A program made the position numbers and the translations under genes. 64,000 nucleotides of DNA from Ktedonobacter robiniae (GTDB taxonomy: Bacteria > Chloroflexota > Ktedonobacteria > Ktedonobacterales > Ktedonobacteraceae), in contig NZ_BNJG01000003.1 in assembly GCF_016587375.1 (NCBI RefSeq), positions 1,178,001-1,242,000 on the forward strand. Direction: 5' to 3'. Positions 44,073 through 52,022 of this stretch are shown here, one piece after another. Position 1 is the first letter of the stretch, and every line of letters begins with the position of its first letter. Under the pieces are notes generated by a model, which searched no databases, was not told the origin of the DNA, and saw only the letters and a program-made list of their open reading frames with translations.

Positions 44073-44732
44073 TTATGGATCATACCGCATGGCCAGCCCC
44101 TGTTGCCAGGCAAAGACCGCCGCCTGGGTACGATCTACCATGTGCAGCTTGCCAAGGATATTGCTAACATGCCCCTTGACCGTCTTCTCACTGATAATGA
44201 GTTTTTGCGCAATCTCGCTGTTCGAGCATCCATCCGCGATGAGGCGCAGGACATCTAGCTCACGATCACTCAACTGTGTAAAGGGATTGGGCGCGTCGCG
44301 TCGGTTACCACGTAACGCCTCGACGACACGCGCCGCCACGCGCGGGTGCAAGACCGACTCTCCACGCGCCGCTTTGCGTACCATGTCAGCCAGTTCCTCT
44401 GGACCAACATCTTTTAGCACGTAGGAGAGCGCCCCGGCACGCAGAGCGGGAAAAATATATACGTCCTCGTGATAGGAGGTCAGAACGATAACCTGCGAGC
44501 GAGGACTGACCTGCTTGGCCTGCCTGGTCGCTTCGACGCCTCCTATCCCGGGCATGATCAGATCCATCAGTACGACATCGGGGGCAAGCTCTCCCGCCAG
44601 GCGTACAGCTTCTTCGCCCGAGGAGGCCTCCTCAAGTACCGCCAGGTCAGGCTGCAATTCTAAAAATACACGTATTCCCTGGCGGACGAGCGCATGATCA
44701 TCAGCGATGATCAGCGCGATCTCATTTGGCAT
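44073..44732 (-). CDS. NarL/LuxR-type response regulator
   Basis: A 219-residue two-component regulator. The receiver has the acidic pair IADDHALVRQG, phospho-acceptor Asp (about 55) in VVLMDLIMPGIGG, and Lys in YVLKDVGPEE; the C-terminal LuxR helix-turn-helix is LSDRELDVLRLIADGCSNSE followed by EKTVKGHVSNILGKL. It should bind DNA as a dimer on phosphorylation by the adjoining NarX/DesK-type kinase. The ATG at 44730-44732 follows GAGGAG; a longer frame to 44777 lacks a site. It precedes the double-glycine peptide gene (183 nt gap) on the same strand. Confidence 0.93.
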   Translation of the reverse strand: MPNEIALIIADDHALVRQGIRVFLELQPDLAVLEEASSGEEAVRLAGELAPDVVLMDLIMPGIGGVEATRQAKQVSPRSQVIVLTSYHEDVYIFPALRAGALSYVLKDVGPEELADMVRKAARGESVLHPRVAARVVEALRGNRRDAPNPFTQLSDRELDVLRLIADGCSNSEIAQKLIISEKTVKGHVSNILGKLHMVDRTQAAVFAWQQGLAMRYDP

Positions 44733-44823
44733 ATATGCTCCTCGCTTGTAAGGTTTACTTGCCGCCTGCGGCGGCAAGTAAAAGAGGGGAGATTTTGTGG
44801 GGACACCCCACGCCCCGGCAAAG

Positions 44824-44899
44824 GGCTAGCCACTCTTGGCAATCCCGCTTCGGAGACACCTGTGCTCTGCTCAAGGCTAGCCGCCCTTGGCAATCCCGC
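44824..44899. repeat. Direct repeat pair in the kinase-regulator gap
   Basis: GGGCTAGCCACTCTTGGCAATCCCGC (26 nt at 44824-44849) recurs as an imperfect copy with GGCTAGCCGCCCTTGGCAAT at 44875-44894, period 50. The second copy supplies the last codons and stop of the kinase frame, which suggests the repeat invaded the gene's 3' end. Confidence 0.55.
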
Positions 44900-45578
44900 C
44901 GCTGGCATGTTCTGCGAAATATTCAGCGGGCTCTATGTGAGCATCTTGTAACAAGCGTTTACAACGCGCGACAATGCACACTCCTTTCGTGACGACACTC
45001 TCAATCTGGACATCTCCACCCAGATGCCGCATACGCTCTTGCATGGAGGACAAACCTATACCCGGATGATGCTCCTCGCCAACAGCAAACCCCTGACCGT
45101 TATCTCTCACGGTAAGCGTTACCAGGTCATCCTCGACCTCCAGAGAGATCTGAACGAGTGTGGCATGACTATGGCGCGCTACATTCGCCAGGGCCTCCTG
45201 TGTGACGCGGAAGAGCGCCTCTTCCACGGTAAGCGCGAGGATCTGCATCTCTCCAATACGTACATTTGCCACGATGCCGGTCTGCTGCGTCCACTGCGTT
45301 GTAAGTTCACGTATGGCTGCAACCAGGCCCTTCCCCTCTAGCGCGGCCGGGCGCAGCTCACGAATCAACGACGTTAACTCCTGCTGGGCCTGGCGCACAA
45401 GCTTCTCCGCTTCGAGCAAGCGCTTTTCGGCGGCATCTATATCCTGCCTGAGGAGAAAACGAACAGCACCTATTTGCATAGCTGCCGCGAAGACCTGCTG
45501 CTTAACACTATCATGTAGATCTCGGGCCAGGCGATTCCGCTCTTCCAGCGTCGCGATCTTCTGACGAACTTGTAGCAA
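44877..45578 (-). CDS. NarX/DesK-type histidine kinase, sensor part missing (5' truncated)
   Basis: A 233-residue frame carrying only the HisKA_3 dimerisation domain (His in RDLHDSVKQQ, about residue 22) and a HATPase_c domain (RVTQEALANVARHS, RDNGQGFAVG, GIGLSSMQERM). The usual N-terminal sensor and membrane segments are gone. A TAG lies immediately before the TTG at 45578, and the frame begins where an ABC ATPase frame on the same strand breaks off, so a deletion joined two genes here. There is no ribosome-binding site for the TTG. The last residues (GGIAKGG) come from an intergenic repeat. It may be dead, or a soluble kinase if translated from within. Confidence 0.75.
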   Translation of the reverse strand: MLQVRQKIATLEERNRLARDLHDSVKQQVFAAAMQIGAVRFLLRQDIDAAEKRLLEAEKLVRQAQQELTSLIRELRPAALEGKGLVAAIRELTTQWTQQTGIVANVRIGEMQILALTVEEALFRVTQEALANVARHSHATLVQISLEVEDDLVTLTVRDNGQGFAVGEEHHPGIGLSSMQERMRHLGGDVQIESVVTKGVCIVARCKRLLQDAHIEPAEYFAEHASGGIAKGG

Positions 45579-45747
45579 CTACAATCGAGACAAACTCGCC
45601 GCTCATCACCTGGAAACTGATACCCTTCAAAATTTCAATCTTCTCGCGACCGAGGGGGAGGCTCTTCCTGATCTCCTGAACCTCTATGACTGCGTGAGCT
45701 TCTGGCTTCTGCGCCTGGTCATCTGTAAGATTCGTGCTGGTTGTCAT
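45511..45747 (-). pseudogene. 5' stump of an ABC transporter ATPase (MacB/LolD/BceA-type)
   Basis: From the ATG at 45745-45747 (with AAGGA upstream) the frame encodes an acidic tail and then VIEVQEIRKSLPLGREKIE and ILKGISFQVMSGEFVSIV, the N-terminal strands of MacB/LolD/BceA-type ATPases. The Walker A motif that should follow (GxSGSGKST) is missing: at about 45580 the sequence passes into the kinase gene out of frame and ends at 45511. The ATPase is therefore non-functional. Such ATPases often belong to peptide-resistance or export systems, which fits the nearby double-glycine peptide. Confidence 0.75.
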
Positions 45748-46097
45748 GTGCGAAATCCTTTCAAAATGTTTGAATATTTGTATTATCAACTAGAAGTTCT
45801 TGAACAGTTATCGTGCTCTAAGCATAAATTGAAAACCAAGATTTTCCATGCGTCTGTAGGCGTGTTGTGAGCGGGGCTTTAGACGGGGATAAATGACAAA
45901 GATTTCGCGACTGAAGGAGTATCCAGGAAACCAAAGGTTATATAGGGATGTTGCGCTGTCCGGCGCGAACGCACCGGACAGCGCAACATCCCTATTACCA
46001 CATGCGAGCCACCGCAGGTGGGGAGAAGTCATAGACCGCTGGTCTGAGATATACTAAAGAGTTATCTGAAAGCTATTTAATGGAGAAAGGAAACAAC
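45748..46097. other. Divergent intergenic region without a supported gene
   Basis: It separates the broken ABC gene (minus) from the luciferase-like gene (plus). It contains a 22-bp inverted repeat at 45942-45995 and a TATACT element near 46050 that may be the -10 of the luciferase-like gene. Confidence 0.45.
45942..45995. promoter_or_regulatory. 22-bp inverted repeat in a divergent region
   Basis: Arms 45942-45963 and 45974-45995 are exact complements with a 10-nt loop that itself can pair (GCG/CGC). No gene ends beside it now, so it is either an operator or the terminator of a gene lost in the deletion that broke the ABC and kinase genes. Confidence 0.5.
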
Positions 46098-46967
46098 ATG
46101 ACAGCGAAAAAGCCCTTAAGCTTTGGCATCAAGACCGCCCCACAGCATACGACCTATGAGGATATGCTGGCCATATGGCTGGCGGCGGATGCCGAGCCGG
46201 CCCTGGAACATGCCTGGCTCTTCGATCACTTTATGCCTATCGTTGGCGACTATAAAGGTCCCTGCCTGGAGGGCTGGTCGCTCCTCTCCGCCTTTGCCGC
46301 GCTGACCAAACGTATTCGTATCGGTCTGATGGTCACCGGCAATACCTATCGCCATCCCGCCGTACTCGCCAACATTGGGGCAACTGTGGATGTGATCTCC
46401 AATGGGCGCCTGGACTTTGGTATTGGCGCGGGCTGGAATGAGCGCGAGCATAGCTCCTACGGTATTCCTCTCTATACGACGGGTGAGCGCATTCGCCGCT
46501 TTGGTGAGGCCTGCGAGGTCATTCGTCAGATGTGGACCGAGGAGGCTCCCACCTTTGAGGGCCGATATTACCAGATCAAAGAGGCCTATTGCGAACCCAA
46601 GCCAGTGCAGAAGCCCTATCCACCCTTTGTTATTGGCGGGAGTGGCGAAAAGCTCACGCTGCGTATCGTGGCCCAGTATGCCGACATCTGGAATATGGCG
46701 GGTGGCTCTATCGACGACTTTAAGCATAAGAGCACGGTCCTGGATGAGCACTGTGCCGCCATCGGTCGTGATCCCAATACGATCTCGCGCTCAATCCAGA
46801 TTCCCATTACGCCCAACGACCTGGCCCAGACACGTGAACTGACGCAGCAATTCATTGATGCGGGCGCGAACCATTTTATCCTGAACCTGCGCCCTCCCTT
46901 CCCTGAGGGCATCGTCGGTCGCCTCGTTGCCGAGGTAGTCGAGCCTCTCAAGGCCACAAACCAGTAG
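46098..46967 (+). CDS. Luciferase-like (LLM) F420/FMN-dependent oxidoreductase
   Basis: A 289-residue flavin-dependent barrel enzyme of the bacterial luciferase superfamily. Family marks: EHAWLFDHFMP, RIRIGLMVTGNTYRHPAVLA, DFGIGAGWNEREHSSYGI and PPFVIGGSGEKLTLRIVAQYADIW. GIGAGWNEREH is characteristic of the F420-dependent subgroup (TIGR03560-like), so F420 rather than FMN is the likely cofactor, though this is not certain by eye. The start at 46098 follows GAGAAAGGAAACAAC; an in-frame ATG at 46080 is just upstream of that site. Substrate unknown. Confidence 0.88.
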   Translation: MTAKKPLSFGIKTAPQHTTYEDMLAIWLAADAEPALEHAWLFDHFMPIVGDYKGPCLEGWSLLSAFAALTKRIRIGLMVTGNTYRHPAVLANIGATVDVISNGRLDFGIGAGWNEREHSSYGIPLYTTGERIRRFGEACEVIRQMWTEEAPTFEGRYYQIKEAYCEPKPVQKPYPPFVIGGSGEKLTLRIVAQYADIWNMAGGSIDDFKHKSTVLDEHCAAIGRDPNTISRSIQIPITPNDLAQTRELTQQFIDAGANHFILNLRPPFPEGIVGRLVAEVVEPLKATNQ

Positions 46968-46986
46968 CATCTACTTACACCAGAGC

Positions 46987-49164
46987 CTATGCGCGCGACT
47001 TCTCTCTCTCCGCGAGAAGTTGTGCCATAAGCGTTATAGCATTCACGATATGCCTGAGTTCGGCAACAATAGCTCGCATATCCGAACATTCCATATAACC
47101 ACGTGCCTTTACTGCGCAATTCAGGTCATGCAGGGTCTGCTTGATTGGTGGCAACTGCTGGGCTGGCCTCTGCTCTCGTATCGCTTCTGCGAGCAGATGG
47201 AGCGCCTCCTCATACTGTTGTTTGAATGCGACCATCTCTGTTAGCTTGTGATTCACCGGGTGCGCTAAGAGGTGCGCCTCCAGGGCAAGCAGACTTTGCG
47301 CTATTGCGTCCTCTGCTTCAAGCAAGCTCTGGGCCAAATCGGGATCAAAATGATGGGAGACTGGCTCTTCGAGAGAGCGTCGAATGGAGACATCGGCATT
47401 GGAACGCGCCAGGCGAGCCTGCTGCAACAACTCGTGGGACCGGACTGACTCATATGGCTGCGAAGTGGCATAGGCCGTAAGCACAGTAGAGCCATAGGCA
47501 CACAGTGACTCCAGGTGGGCCGCAAGATCCCGTGGAACCTGTTTGAGTTGCCAGGTAGGCCAGGCGGTGTAGATGAGTAGCGCTAGTATCCCTCCTATAA
47601 GCGTGTCTAAGGCGCGATCCAGAGCGGTTGTGAGTGGTTGGGGAATCACAAAGGACAGGAGGAAGACGATCTGCATGGTAATAAAGGCTGAGAAGATGGC
47701 ATAATTGGCATAGAGAAAGGTAAAAGCCAGGTAGGCCATAATCGCGTCGATAACTACCAGGACTTCGTTTGCTGGCGCCAGCAATGCTATCAGTAATGAC
47801 GTCAAGGCCGCCCCCAGCATAGTGCCCAGCATACGCGCCAGTCCCCGAGTAAAGGTCGTGCTAAAATCGGGCTTAAGCACAAGGAGAGCCGTCAATGGTA
47901 TCCAGTAGCCACGCTCAATCGGCCAGGGGCCAACCCGGTAGAGCGCGGTCGCCAGGGTCAGAGTGACACCCAGGCGAATGGCGTGCCGAAAGATAGTTGA
48001 CTCCAGGGAGAGGTTAGCCCTTAGCGTTACCAGGGCATTATGCCATTGGAGGCGATTAGGATGCCGATTCCTGAAGCTCCCCAATAATTCCTGGGGTGGG
48101 TGAAGTTGCTTATACCGCAAGGATTTCGCCAACTTCTTCGTGGCATGCAACTGATCGCGCAAGGCGCTACTATAGCCAAACACCTGTTGCATGCTTGCCT
48201 CGTCGCAGAAGGCTCCCAGTTCCTGCCGTAAGCCTGTCAGAGCCTCCTTCAACTCTTGCTGTGGCTTGTGAAAATGTACAAAGCCCTTCCGCGGCTCTAG
48301 CTCATCTGCGATATTATTCAGTTCTTCAGCCGTTGCTTCTAGCACGCGGTCCAGATATGACGAACAGTGGGCACACCTCTCATCATCACTATCTATACTC
48401 TTCCGTAATTGCTGCAAGGCAAAACAATATAAGCGAATACGCTCCGCCGCCTCTAAAAGCCCATAGAGAACATTGCCTTCCCTCTCTGATATACTGCTCT
48501 CCGCCAGCACTGTCTGGGCATTTGACAGGGCATCTCGGGTCTGGGGAAATGTGCTACCGGGATCACTTGCATAGTCGGCAAGCTGCCGGTACGCCGTCGC
48601 CAGGACATGACGCTCAATCTTGGTGCGCTGCCAGCGGGCCGTCAGCAGGCCCAGTCCAGCTTGAAATAAAGCTCCTACAAACATCAATAACGCCTGGAGT
48701 GCTGCGTCAAGCGGATCAAGCTTAAAATGAGAAAGAATGATCAAGGCTATCGTGGATTGCAGGCCAATAATCATGGCAAAGCGATTGAGCGCCACAAGCA
48801 CGCCCGCACCAAAGCCCCAGATACCAATTACCAGGATCGCTAGCCAGTCAATCTGGCTCGTAACGCTGCCCATAAAGGCAGAGACCGCGATCCCCACACA
48901 TGCCAGAAACATGGTGCGCGTACGCGCCGACGAAGAGGCATCCAGGGCTACGGAGCCAAGGCTAGCCGCGCCGCCCGCGATAGAGACGCCCTCCACGACG
49001 TGTCCAGTCGCCACACCAAGAGCCAGTGGAATGACGAAACCTAGCATACTATACAAGGCCTGAATCGCCATGATCTGCGAGCGATCAATGCGCAAGGCTG
49101 TGCGCCAGGAAGACCTCAATGCCGAGAACCAGGATGTAATTTCCGTGTTTAGAACATAAGCCAA
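46987..49164 (-). CDS. FUSC-family membrane transporter-like protein
   Basis: A 725-residue protein with two clusters of hydrophobic helices (about residues 25-160 and 385-520), each followed by a long coiled-coil cytoplasmic segment: the duplicated layout of FUSC/YccS/AaeB-type proteins, associated with aromatic acid or fusaric acid export. The second cluster contains GYWIPLTALLVLKPDFSTTF and RMLGTMLGAALTSLLIAL, the family signature. The TTG at 49162-49164 is chosen because GGAGGGAGG ends 6 nt before it; an in-frame GTG at 49182 would place that site inside the gene. It follows the GNAT gene by 36 nt, so the two are probably one operon. Substrate unknown. Confidence 0.85.
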   Translation of the reverse strand: MAYVLNTEITSWFSALRSSWRTALRIDRSQIMAIQALYSMLGFVIPLALGVATGHVVEGVSIAGGAASLGSVALDASSSARTRTMFLACVGIAVSAFMGSVTSQIDWLAILVIGIWGFGAGVLVALNRFAMIIGLQSTIALIILSHFKLDPLDAALQALLMFVGALFQAGLGLLTARWQRTKIERHVLATAYRQLADYASDPGSTFPQTRDALSNAQTVLAESSISEREGNVLYGLLEAAERIRLYCFALQQLRKSIDSDDERCAHCSSYLDRVLEATAEELNNIADELEPRKGFVHFHKPQQELKEALTGLRQELGAFCDEASMQQVFGYSSALRDQLHATKKLAKSLRYKQLHPPQELLGSFRNRHPNRLQWHNALVTLRANLSLESTIFRHAIRLGVTLTLATALYRVGPWPIERGYWIPLTALLVLKPDFSTTFTRGLARMLGTMLGAALTSLLIALLAPANEVLVVIDAIMAYLAFTFLYANYAIFSAFITMQIVFLLSFVIPQPLTTALDRALDTLIGGILALLIYTAWPTWQLKQVPRDLAAHLESLCAYGSTVLTAYATSQPYESVRSHELLQQARLARSNADVSIRRSLEEPVSHHFDPDLAQSLLEAEDAIAQSLLALEAHLLAHPVNHKLTEMVAFKQQYEEALHLLAEAIREQRPAQQLPPIKQTLHDLNCAVKARGYMECSDMRAIVAELRHIVNAITLMAQLLAEREKSRA

Positions 49165-49200
49165 CGTTGTCCTCCCTCCCACTCACCTGCTGCTTTATTC

Positions 49201-49767
49201 CTATTTTATATCCCTGTTCAACCACTTACCCATAAATACAAGATCGATATACTGGCCTTCAGCAATCTTTACCTGCCGTTGCAGGCGCCCCTCCTCGACA
49301 AAGCCCAGCGCCTGGTAGAGGTGGATAGCGCGCATATTAGTGGCCACCACCTGCAAAGACAGCTTCTCGATACGTGGGTGTTTCTCGGCCCAGACGAAGA
49401 GCGCCAGAAAAAGCTGGCGCCCCAGACCCTGATCGCGCCACTCCTGCTTGACCGAAATACTTATCTCACCCTGGTGCGCCAGACGCTTGAGATGCCCGTT
49501 GTTGAAACTGATGAAGCCGACCACGTCCCCCTGGCTCTCCGCCAGCAGCAAAACCTTCTCTGGCGCCTGCTCCAGCATCTCCACCCACTTGCGTTCATGC
49601 TCCCTGGTGGGCAGATCCTCCAGCGTGTTCAAGTCGTGCACTTGCTCCTCAAGGACCGAGGCCCTGACAAGCGCGAAGACCCGGTCGGCATCCGCGCATA
49701 TGCCTGAGCGTATAAGCACCTCTCGTCCGCCTGGCAAAATGCATTTATACGCATCAATACCGCTCAT
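49201..49767 (-). CDS. GNAT-family N-acetyltransferase
   Basis: A 188-residue acetyl-CoA-dependent acyltransferase of the GNAT fold. The acetyl-CoA loop is VKQEWRDQGLGRQLFLALF (QGLGR, motif A), preceded by VGFISF and followed by the C-terminal VATNMRAIHLYQALGFVEEG, as in RimI/YhhY-type enzymes. The substrate (amino group of a small molecule or protein) is not clear. The start at 49767 follows GGAGAGAC; a longer frame to 49842 reads through the terminator hairpin. It lies upstream of the FUSC gene on the same strand. Confidence 0.9.
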   Translation of the reverse strand: MSGIDAYKCILPGGREVLIRSGICADADRVFALVRASVLEEQVHDLNTLEDLPTREHERKWVEMLEQAPEKVLLLAESQGDVVGFISFNNGHLKRLAHQGEISISVKQEWRDQGLGRQLFLALFVWAEKHPRIEKLSLQVVATNMRAIHLYQALGFVEEGRLQRQVKIAEGQYIDLVFMGKWLNRDIK

Positions 49768-49794
49768 ACCTGTGTCTCTCCGATTCGTAGGGGC

Positions 49795-49833
49795 AGAGCT
49801 TGCTCGGTCTTCTTTCACAACCGAGCAAGCTCT
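49795..49833. terminator. 14-bp hairpin downstream of the Grx-TrxR gene
   Basis: AGAGCTTGCTCGGT (49795-49808) pairs with ACCGAGCAAGCTCT (49820-49833), loop 11 nt. It is about 60 nt beyond the reductase's original stop (49895) and upstream of the GNAT gene. Confidence 0.7.
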
Positions 49834-49850
49834 ACTCTGCATGCGTTTTT

Positions 49851-49876
49851 AGTCCATGCAAGCATGGACCCTACAT
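49851..49876. repeat. GTCCATGC palindrome family, distant copy
   Basis: AGTCCATGCAAGCATGGACC and the following CTACAT are the reverse complement of the opening of the tandem repeat at 2645, 47 kb away. Core GTCCATGC/GCATGGAC forms an exact 8-bp palindrome. It lies between the reductase stop and the hairpin at 49795. Confidence 0.6.
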
Positions 49877-49894
49877 AAGATGCGCCAATACAGG

Positions 49895-51081
49895 TCAGGC
49901 ACCAGCGTGGTGTGTACTAAGGTGCTCGCGGATCGCGATGGCGGCGGCGGCACCCTCACCGGCCGCGCTGACCAGTTGCTTGGTGCTTCCGGCGCGTACG
50001 TCGCCCGCGGCGAAAATGCCCTCGATGTTCGTCTGGAAGTCCGCGCCTGTCCGTATAAAACCCTGGGCATTGGAGGCAACGGTGGCGCGAAATGGCTCGC
50101 TATTGGGCTGGAGGCCGATAAAGATAAAGGCTGCGGCAGGATGCAGTTCCTCTTGCTTCCCACTCTGCGTGTCTTTGACTACAAGCGTCGTGATGCGATT
50201 ATTCTCCCCTTGAACTCCACAATCTCGGTATTATAGCGTACCTTAATCTCGGGGGTCGAGAGCGCTTTATCAATCGCGAGCTTGCTGGCGGAGAGGCGCT
50301 CTCCTCGCGCGAGGATGGTCACCTGAGGACTGAAGCGCGTCAAGAAGACGGCCTCCTCTACAGCGCTATTGCCACTGCCCACCACTACAACATCCTGCCC
50401 CTTGTAGAAGGGCCCATCGCAGGTGGCACAGAAATGGATGCCCGCGCCAATATACTCACTTTCGCCGGGCACATCCAGGCGCTTATAGCTTGAACCTGTG
50501 GCAAGCAAGATGGCATTACAGCGATAGCGAGTCCCATCCTCGGTCTCGACGAAGTGCGCGTCGAGATCGTTGCCCACGCGCACTACGTTCTGAGCCGAGA
50601 TCATCTCGACGTCGAAGCGCTTTGCCTGCTCGATCACGCGCTCGGCGAACTCACCACCCGTCACACCGTGGGGAAAGCCGGGATAGTTGTCCAGGCGCTC
50701 GGTAATGCCCGCCTGCCCACCCAGGCTCGAACGCTCAATCACCAGCACATCATAGCCATCACGAGCAATATAAATCGCAGCGGTAAGAGCAGTGGGGCCA
50801 CCACCGACGACGATGAGATCATAGAAGGTACACTGTGCCTTGATATCCAGACCCAACTTCTCGGCAAGCTCCGCGTTAGATGGCTCTATGAGCACACCCT
50901 GGTCATCAAACACGATGGTTGGGATCGACATTCCACCCTTTTGCAGTTCGCGCACATACGCCTGCGCCTGCTCATCCTCTTCAATGTCGATGTAGTCATA
51001 GCGCACCCGCTGTTCGCCCAGGAACTTCTTGCTCCGCTTACAATCACTGCACCAATTGGTGCCATATAACTTAATGGTCAT
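49895..51081 (-). pseudogene. Glutaredoxin-thioredoxin reductase fusion with a single-base frameshift
   Basis: The intact protein would be about 395 residues: an N-terminal glutaredoxin-like domain (residues 1-75, WCSDCKRSKKF) followed by an FAD/NADPH reductase (IVVGGGPTALTAAIYIARDG, redox-active CATCDG, VVVVGSGNSAVEEA). The frame breaks at 50206-50209, a CCCC run on the plus strand: the N-terminal frame stops at 50179, while the remaining 103 codons, including IEGIFAAGDVRAGSTKQLVS, continue in another frame to a TGA at 49895-49897. One extra G in the run restores the full protein. The ATG at 51079-51081 follows GGAGGAGAAGG. It could be a sequencing error, a true mutation, or programmed slippage. 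Confidence 0.88.
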
Positions 51082-51139
51082 ACCTGGCCTTCTCCTCCCT
51101 GTAGTCACTATACCTTTCTTCAGCATACCCGATAAAGAG

Positions 51140-51179
51140 CAAGAAAAAAAGCGGCTCGTGTGAGCCGCTTTTTTTCTTG
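51140..51179. terminator. 18-bp hairpin with A7/T7 arms after the amino acid ABC ATPase
   Basis: CAAGAAAAAAAGCGGCTC (51140-51157) pairs with GAGCCGCTTTTTTTCTTG (51162-51179), loop GTGT. It starts 10 nt after the ATPase stop at 51189 (minus strand). This is a classical GC-stem/T-tract terminator in both directions. Confidence 0.88.
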
Positions 51180-51188
51180 TTTCTTCAT

Positions 51189-51995
51189 CTAACCAAGCAC
51201 ACGTCCGAGGAATTTGCGCGTACGCTCGTTTTGTGTATCATTGAAGATCTGTTGAGGGGGACCTTGCTCCACAATCTGGGCCTTGTCCATAAAGACCACG
51301 TGATCCGCGACATCGCGGGCAAAGCCCATCTCGTGAGTCACGACGACCATGGTCATGCCCTCTTCGGCCAGCTGGCGCATAACGGCCAGTACCTCACCCA
51401 CCAACTCGGGATCCAGGGCCGAGGTCGCTTCGTCAAAGAGCATCAATTTAGGGTTCATCGCCAGCGCACGCGCGATTGCCACGCGCTGCTGCTGACCACC
51501 GGAGAGCCGGTGTGGATAAGCATCGGCCTTCTCTGACAAACCAACCTTGCGCAATAGTTCATGGGCCTGCTCGATTACTTCGGCCTTCGGGCGGCGCTGA
51601 ACCTGGATAGGGGCCTCGATAATGTTTTGTAGGGCGGTCTTATGCGCAAAGAGATTAAAGCGCTGAAAGACAAAGCCAACCTGCGAGCGCATACGCGCGA
51701 TATTAGCCTCGCTATCCTCAATCAGCTTACCGTTCTTCTCGCGATAGCCAACGAGCTGCCCATCAATATAGATACGCCCACTATCGATCTTCTCAAGATG
51801 GTTCAAACAACGCAGCAGGGTTGTCTTGCCCGAGCCGCTGGGGCCAATGACGACGACCACCTGTCCGCGATCAACGGTAAAATCGACGCCGTCAAGCACA
51901 ACGTTGCTACCAAAGCACTTCACCAGTTGTTCGGTGCGCACCATGTGCGTTGCTGTCTGCACCTCTGAGGCCGCTGTCTGCTGTACATCTTCCAT
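51189..51995 (-). CDS. Polar amino acid ABC transporter ATPase (GlnQ/HisP-type)
   Basis: A 268-residue ATPase powering the importer made with the two next upstream genes. Walker A GPSGSGKTT (about residues 51-59), Q-loop FVFQRFNLF, signature LSGGQQQRVAIARAL, Walker B LMLFDEATSALDPEL and H-loop VVVTHEMGFA are complete; LFDEATSALDPE is typical of the polar amino acid subgroup. About 20 extra residues precede the domain. GAGGAGGG is 9 nt before the ATG at 51993-51995, and only 27 nt separate it from the permease gene, so they are co-transcribed. The order receptor-permease-ATPase is normal for this class. Confidence 0.93.
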   Translation of the reverse strand: MEDVQQTAASEVQTATHMVRTEQLVKCFGSNVVLDGVDFTVDRGQVVVVIGPSGSGKTTLLRCLNHLEKIDSGRIYIDGQLVGYREKNGKLIEDSEANIARMRSQVGFVFQRFNLFAHKTALQNIIEAPIQVQRRPKAEVIEQAHELLRKVGLSEKADAYPHRLSGGQQQRVAIARALAMNPKLMLFDEATSALDPELVGEVLAVMRQLAEEGMTMVVVTHEMGFARDVADHVVFMDKAQIVEQGPPQQIFNDTQNERTRKFLGRVLG

Positions 51996-52022
51996 TAGTG
52001 CATCCCTCCTCTATCTAGCAAA

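Noticed and set aside
44711..44908. Small minus-strand frame with repeated AGLPR motifs
   Set aside because: It is the translation of the direct repeat in the kinase-regulator gap; no ribosome-binding site.
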